From NCBI GenBank assembly GCA_024636105.1, contig JAGXHO010000017.1, forward strand, positions 1 through 18,143: 18,143 bases of DNA. The letters run 5' to 3'. The notes beneath the pieces are model-generated. The model had not been told where the DNA came from. It saw only the letters and a list, made by a program, of their open reading frames with translations, and did not search any database. Below are positions 14,169-18,143 of the stretch, in pieces. Source of the stretch: Trueperaceae bacterium. Its GTDB lineage: Bacteria > Deinococcota > Deinococci > Deinococcales > Trueperaceae. Both the position numbers and the translations under genes were made by a program. How positions within the stretch are numbered: position 1 is the stretch's first letter; every line of letters begins with the position of its first letter.

Positions 14169-15089
14169 ATGTTCAACTATCTGATTCGCCGCATCTTGAC
14201 CACGATCCCCCTGTTGCTCGGGGTGGTCCTCGTCGTCACTATCAGCTTCGACCTGATCCCGGGCGACCCCGCGGCGCTCATCCTCGGTGAGTTCGGTACC
14301 CCGGCGGCGATCGCCGCCCTGCGCACCGACCTCGGGCTCGACCGCTCGCTGCCGGTGCGGTACGTCGCCTACGTCGGCGACATCCTCCGCGGCGACCTGG
14401 GGCAGTCGATCCGCGACAACCGGCCGGTGACCGAGATCCTGTCCGAGACCTTCCCCTTCACCGCGCAGCTCGCGTTGGCGGCGATCGTGCTGGTGCTGAT
14501 CGTCGGCATCCCAATCGGCGTCGCCGCCGGCGCCCGCCCCGGCTCGTGGGTCGACAACGTCATCCGCGTGGGCTCACTCGCAGGGCTGTCGATGCCGGTC
14601 TTCTGGACCGGCATCGTCTTCATGGTGATTTTCTCGGTCAACCTGCGCTGGTTCCCGGTGTCGGGCACCGGCACGTGGCGGCACCTGGTGCTGCCGGCGG
14701 TGACGCTGGCGCTGCCGTCGATCGCGGTCGTCGCCCGCATGACGCGCGCCACCGTCCTCGAAGTGCTCCGCGAGGACTACGTCCGCACCGCGCGCGCCAA
14801 GGGTGTCGGCGACCTGTCGCTGCTCTTCAAGCACACCTTGCGGAACGCGCTCATCCCGGTCGTCACCGTGCTCGGCCTGCAGCTCGGTCAGATGCTCGGA
14901 GGCGCGGTGCTGACGGAGACCGTGTTCGCGTGGCCGGGCATCGGCCGCCTCACCGTGTTCGCGATCTTCAACCGCGACTTCGTCCTGATGCAGGGGTTGG
15001 TGTTGGTGCTGGCCTTCGTCTACGTGATGGTCAACCTACTCGTCGACCTGAGCTACGGGCTGATCGACCCGAGGGTGCGGTACGCGTGA
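14169..15089 (+). CDS. Peptide-type ABC transporter permease (DppB-like)
   Basis: This 306-residue inner-membrane subunit opens with the family's standard MFNYLIRRILTTIPLLLGVV, followed by IPGDPAALILG (30-40), LGLDRSLPVRYVAYVGDILRG split over 55-75, and GDLGQSIRDNRPV (75-87). Helices are visible at about 10-29, 98-121, 135-160, 174-190, 230-250 and 272-295. The EAA-type ATPase contact is at about 203-230 (DYVRTARAKGVGDLSLLFKHT). The ATG at 14169 has little ribosome-site sequence because the hairpin lies directly before it. Expression may depend on how that hairpin folds. Its end overlaps the next permease by GTGA. Confidence 0.93.
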   Translation: MFNYLIRRILTTIPLLLGVVLVVTISFDLIPGDPAALILGEFGTPAAIAALRTDLGLDRSLPVRYVAYVGDILRGDLGQSIRDNRPVTEILSETFPFTAQLALAAIVLVLIVGIPIGVAAGARPGSWVDNVIRVGSLAGLSMPVFWTGIVFMVIFSVNLRWFPVSGTGTWRHLVLPAVTLALPSIAVVARMTRATVLEVLREDYVRTARAKGVGDLSLLFKHTLRNALIPVVTVLGLQLGQMLGGAVLTETVFAWPGIGRLTVFAIFNRDFVLMQGLVLVLAFVYVMVNLLVDLSYGLIDPRVRYA

Positions 15090-15958
15090 GCGTGCCCGTC
15101 CCCGCCACCCCGGCCGCCGCGAGGCGCAACGACGTCTGGCGGCGCTTCCGACGCAACCGCCTCGGCGTGGTGGGCGCGGTGATCGTCGCGATCCTCGTCG
15201 TCATGGCCGTCTTCGCTCCCTGGCTCGCGCCCGCCGACCCGGCGAGCCAGGATCTGCGATCGCGGCGCGCGCCACCGAGCGCCGAACGGCTGTTGGGCGC
15301 CGACGAGTTCGGCCGCGACATCCTGTCGCGGATCATCTTCGGCGCCAGAGCGTCGCTCGTCGTCGCGGTGGTGTCGGTCTCGTTGGGGTTGCTCCTGGGC
15401 AGCTCTCTCGGCGCCCTCGCCGGTTACGTCGGCGGGGTCTTCGACGCCGTGGTGATGCGGCTGATGGACCTGCTGCTGGCATTCCCGTACCTGCTCCTGG
15501 CCATCATCATCGTGTCGGCGCTCGGACCGGGGACCTGGAACACGATCCTCGCTATCGCCGTGTGGACCGTGCCCGCGTTCGCGCGCGTGGCACGCTCGGC
15601 CGTGCTCCAGCTCAAGGAGCGCGACTTCGTGGTCGCCGCGACGTCGCTCGGTGCCAAGGAGATGCGCATCCTAGGCGTCCATCTGCTCCCGAACTTCGCC
15701 GCCACGCTCGTGGTCTACGCCAGCCTCTACCTCGCCTACGCGATCCTGATGGAGTCGGCGCTGTCGTTCCTCGGACTCGGCGTACAGCCGCCCACGGCGT
15801 CTTGGGCCGGGATGATCGCCAGCGGCCGCAACTACGTGACGTCGGCGCCGCACATCGCCACGATCCCGGGCATCGCCATCGCGATCGCGGTGCTGGGCTT
15901 CAATCTGCTCGGCGACGGGTTGCGGGACGCGCTCGATCCGCGGACGGCGCAGCGCTGA
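15086..15958 (+). CDS. Peptide-type ABC transporter permease (DppC-like)
   Basis: This 290-residue partner of the DppB-like subunit has the usual N-terminus with VWRRFRRNRLGVVGAVIV (17-34) and first helix (27-46). The periplasmic LGADEFGRDILSRIIFGARA is at 70-89, the EAA loop at about 184-202 (AATSLGAKEMRILGVHLLP), and ESALSFLGLGVQPPTASWAGM at 223-243. The GTG at 15086 overlaps the previous stop as GTGA; the frame further upstream is a shadow of DppB. The operon stops here. There are no DppD/DppF ATPase genes, so ATPases must come from another locus. A strong inverted repeat follows 18 bases after the stop. Confidence 0.93.
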   Translation: MSVPVPATPAAARRNDVWRRFRRNRLGVVGAVIVAILVVMAVFAPWLAPADPASQDLRSRRAPPSAERLLGADEFGRDILSRIIFGARASLVVAVVSVSLGLLLGSSLGALAGYVGGVFDAVVMRLMDLLLAFPYLLLAIIIVSALGPGTWNTILAIAVWTVPAFARVARSAVLQLKERDFVVAATSLGAKEMRILGVHLLPNFAATLVVYASLYLAYAILMESALSFLGLGVQPPTASWAGMIASGRNYVTSAPHIATIPGIAIAIAVLGFNLLGDGLRDALDPRTAQR

Positions 15959-15976
15959 ACCAAGCCTCACGCAGCT

Positions 15977-16002
15977 GGGGCGCGGTCGGTCGACCGCGCC
16001 CC
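15977..16002. terminator. Bidirectional terminator-like hairpin between convergent operons
   Basis: A perfect 12-bp inverted repeat (15977-15988 with 15991-16002, arm GGGGCGCGGTCG) lies in the 72-bp gap between the DppC-like gene (plus) and the DUF885-type gene (minus). The symmetric position suits termination from both sides. There is no clear T-run, so it is not a textbook intrinsic terminator. Confidence 0.6.
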
Positions 16003-16030
16003 TCGTCGTACGTTCGCTCCGAATCGCGCG

Positions 16031-17284
16031 TCAGTCGCTCGAGCCCGGGTACGCGAACGGGTCGAACGGCGTCCCGGAGGCCTCCGCGACTGCGTCGACG
16101 AAGGTCCGGGTGGAGTGCGGGGTGCGGTACAGCAAATCGTAGAAGCGCTGGCGGTCCGCCTCGCTGCTCGCGAAGCGCTCGAACCCGAGCTTCACGATGC
16201 GGCGGCCGTAGTAGTACTGCGCGTAGTTGGTGCGCGCCAGCGAATCGGTGAAGAAGTCGTACGCACGCTCGGCGTCGTCGCGCAGCACGAAGTGCTCGAC
16301 CATGTTCTGGACCGCCTCCGCGCGCGTCATCTGGCCGGTGTTGGCGTAGAGGCAGCCGTCGTTCATCGCGATGCGGCCGAGGTCCATGTAGGCCACGGCC
16401 GCGCGCAGGCGCAGCGACTCGTCGGACTCGCCCGCGTCCCAACCGAGGAAGTGCATCGCCATCTCGGGTCCACCCTCGAAGACCGCGTTGGTGGGCGCGT
16501 TCAGCTGGTAGTACGCCGCCTCGGTCGGCCAGCGCCCCTGCTGGTAGAGCTCGTCCCAGAGCGCGTAGAAGGTCTGGTGGCCGGGGTAGGCCTCGTGGCA
16601 CAGGACGTGCACGAACAGGTCCTGCTGCCACGACTTGTCGACGTTGAAGTGCAGCCAGCCGCGGAAGCCGCCGGTGTACTGGGAGCGCCCCGAGTAGTGC
16701 ACGTTGCGGACGCCGGTGAACGAATCGACGCCCTCGCCGGGCGGCAGCTTCAGCACCAACCGCTCCGTGTCGGTGCGGGCCCGGTCGAGGATCGACTGGC
16801 CGAAGTCGATCACCGCGTCCCCCGTCAGGCTGGTCGCCTCGAGCCATGCGGGCACCTGCTTCTCGAGCGGACCCTCGTAGCCGATGCGGCCGAGGAGCTC
16901 GTGCAACTCGCCGCGCAACCGCCGCGCCTCGGAGGCCGGGATCGGCTGGTGGTCGATCTCCAGGATGCCCTGCACGAGCTCCCCGTACGGGCGCCCCTCG
17001 TCGCGGAGGATCGAAACGAGCGTGCGGAAGGCGCTGGTGAGCGCGTCCAGGTAGCCGCGCCGGTGGCCGGTCGTGCCGGCGGCCGCGGCCTCGATCGCGG
17101 CGACCGCGTCCTCGACCGCCTCGAGGCTCGTCAGCGTGCCCTCGGTCTGGTCGGTGTAATTGGCGAGAACCAGCGGGCGCCCGAAGCGCGCGATGCCCAG
17201 CTGGCTGAGGCTGAGCGCGACGTCGACGACGCTGCGGGCGGTGGCGGGGTCGGTGTAGGAGAGCGGGGTCGTGGCGGTGGTCAT
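16031..17284 (-). CDS. DUF885-type putative metallopeptidase, short form
   Basis: This 417-residue protein carries the DUF885 zinc-type motif HEAYPGH (230-236), with His230, Glu231 and His236. A downstream VFEGGPEMAMHF (268-279) supplies Glu270 where other members have an EGWA-type glutamate ligand. Most DUF885 proteins I know are 550-600 residues and many are exported; this one is clearly shorter and has no signal peptide, so it should be cytoplasmic. The N-terminal 200 residues are mostly helical and not recognisable to me. The ATG at 17284 has AGGAG four bases upstream. A longer upstream reading is an Arg/Pro-rich shadow of the amidase gene. It follows the amidase gene after 8 bp, so the two are probably one operon. 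Peptidase activity is inferred from the motif only. Confidence 0.78.
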   Translation of the reverse strand: MTTATTPLSYTDPATARSVVDVALSLSQLGIARFGRPLVLANYTDQTEGTLTSLEAVEDAVAAIEAAAAGTTGHRRGYLDALTSAFRTLVSILRDEGRPYGELVQGILEIDHQPIPASEARRLRGELHELLGRIGYEGPLEKQVPAWLEATSLTGDAVIDFGQSILDRARTDTERLVLKLPPGEGVDSFTGVRNVHYSGRSQYTGGFRGWLHFNVDKSWQQDLFVHVLCHEAYPGHQTFYALWDELYQQGRWPTEAAYYQLNAPTNAVFEGGPEMAMHFLGWDAGESDESLRLRAAVAYMDLGRIAMNDGCLYANTGQMTRAEAVQNMVEHFVLRDDAERAYDFFTDSLARTNYAQYYYGRRIVKLGFERFASSEADRQRFYDLLYRTPHSTRTFVDAVAEASGTPFDPFAYPGSSD

Positions 17285-17292
17285 GGAGCTCC

Positions 17293-18143
17293 TCAGGGTG
17301 CAGGTGGCGCGAAGCGAAGGTCGGGTTCGAGGCCGACGCTGTCGGCAGGGCGGAGCGGGGCGAGGCCCCGACGCACCCGGTCGACGAGGCCGTGGATGCG
17401 GGCGAGGTCGTGGTCGTCGAGGGGCAAGCCGAGGCGCTCGGCTTCGGCGCGCAGCCCCGCCAGCGTACCTTCGGCGACGGGCGCCACCAGGGCGCGAGCG
17501 GTCGACGTGGGCACAGGGTCGGTCCACCAGGACGGGTCCGGACGACGCGCGTGCCACGGCGTCGCTCGCTCGTACGCATGCCCGACGCGGAACATCGTCG
17601 CCTCGTCGAAGTGGCGCGCGGCGATCTGCAGCGCCACGGGCAAGCCGGCGCCGTCGAAGCCGCACGGGAGCGTGAGGGCGGGGTGGCCGGTGAGGCTGAA
17701 GGCCCGGGTGGCCCAACTCGTGTCCGGGGGGCCGGCGATCCAGGCGTCGCGGCCGACCGCCGTGAACGGCAGCGTCGGCGTGACGAGCACGTCGACCGCC
17801 GCGAAGGCGAGCGCGACCTCCCGCGCCCAGCTCGCGCGCAGCTGCAGCGCGTGCGCCACGTCGGCCGCGGCGTGGAAACCGCCCGCGCCGATCTGCGCGC
17901 GCGCCTTGCGGCCGTACGCACCCCCCTCCCGCCGGAGCGTCGCGGCGTGCAGGCCGAAGGCCTCCCACATCGAGAGCAGGCTGCCGGCCGCCGCGAGGTC
18001 GCCCGCCGACGGCAGGTGGACGGGCACGAGCCGCGCGCCGAGGCCCTCGAGAACCTCGAGGGCGGCGCGCATCGCGGCGTCGACGTCGGGCTCCAGGCCG
18101 TCGAAGAAGTAGCCGACCGGCACGCCGACCCGCACCCCTGGGA
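17293..18143 (-). CDS. Amidase-signature family protein, C-terminal part (5' truncated by window)
   Basis: The frame stays open to the window edge, so the start lies outside; 283 C-terminal residues are visible. The segment begins GVRVGVPVGYFFDGLEPDV, the usual linker after the catalytic core. DVLVTPTLPFTAVG and a stretch around LTGHPALTLPCGFDGAGLPV follow, then a run VALQIAARHFDEATMFRVGHAYE, all typical of GatA-like amidases that hydrolyse amides to acid and ammonia. The Ser-Ser-Lys catalytic residues lie in the missing N-terminal half and cannot be checked. The last 60 residues resemble a short regulatory tail rather than GatA. It could be a free-standing amidase working with the DUF885-type gene 8 bp downstream. 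No gatB or gatC is visible, so tRNA amidation is less likely. Confidence 0.88.
   Translation of the reverse strand, partial: PGVRVGVPVGYFFDGLEPDVDAAMRAALEVLEGLGARLVPVHLPSAGDLAAAGSLLSMWEAFGLHAATLRREGGAYGRKARAQIGAGGFHAAADVAHALQLRASWAREVALAFAAVDVLVTPTLPFTAVGRDAWIAGPPDTSWATRAFSLTGHPALTLPCGFDGAGLPVALQIAARHFDEATMFRVGHAYERATPWHARRPDPSWWTDPVPTSTARALVAPVAEGTLAGLRAEAERLGLPLDDHDLARIHGLVDRVRRGLAPLRPADSVGLEPDLRFAPPAP

Noticed and set aside
12524..14176. Long minus-strand open frame (550 codons) opposite the family-5 binding protein
   Set aside because: Its composition (Val/Glu/Asp/Gly/Arg runs) is that of an antisense shadow. The plus strand holds a complete conserved gene.
16115..18112. Long plus-strand open frame (665 codons) opposite DUF885-type and amidase genes
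   Set aside because: It is a low-complexity antisense frame spanning two real genes and their junction, with no recognisable motif.

Overview
This window is about 18 kb of very GC-rich bacterial DNA. It is densely coded, with many GTG and TTG starts and very short gene spacing. Both solute-binding proteins have plain Sec signal peptides ending in A-x-A-Q and no lipobox cysteine. That combination fits the Deinococcota (Truepera or Deinococcus-like), but there is no rRNA or marker gene here, so the assignment is only a guess. No tRNA, rRNA, CRISPR array, transposase or phage gene was seen. The content reads as a chromosomal nutrient-scavenging region.

Layout. (1) Positions 1-794, plus strand: the tail of an unknown gene and a small unknown membrane protein. 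(2) Positions 802-5252, minus strand: a CUT1-type sugar ABC operon (solute-binding protein, hairpin, two permeases) ending in a NamZ/DUF1343 exo-beta-N-acetylmuramidase, with a good promoter at 5224-5252. (3) Positions 5261-12317, minus strand: a tightly overlapping block read as GntR/YtrA-type regulator, creatininase-family amidohydrolase, ketopantoate-reductase-like dehydrogenase, short-chain dehydrogenase, M20 peptidase and RraA-like aldolase. A PAS-GAF-GGDEF diguanylate cyclase follows 28 bp later. (4) Positions 12318-12553: the divergent control region, with a 20-bp inverted repeat, a plus-strand promoter and a shared 9-mer. (5) Positions 12554-15958, plus strand: a peptide-type (Dpp/Opp) ABC importer made of binding protein, hairpin and two permeases, but no ATPases. 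A strong inverted repeat at 15977-16002 separates it from (6), positions 16031-18143, minus strand: an amidase-signature protein cut by the window edge, followed by a short DUF885-type putative metallopeptidase.

How it may work together (inference). The first operon looks suited to importing a cell-wall glycan fragment and removing its terminal MurNAc in the cytoplasm. The regulator block and the divergent Dpp-type importer look like one regulon that takes up a peptide- or amide-linked compound. Creatininase-family, M20 and possibly amidase/DUF885 enzymes would hydrolyse it, two NAD(P)-dependent dehydrogenases would oxidise or reduce it, and an RraA-like lyase would split the keto acid. I do not recognise this set as a described pathway, and its substrate cannot be read from sequence alone.
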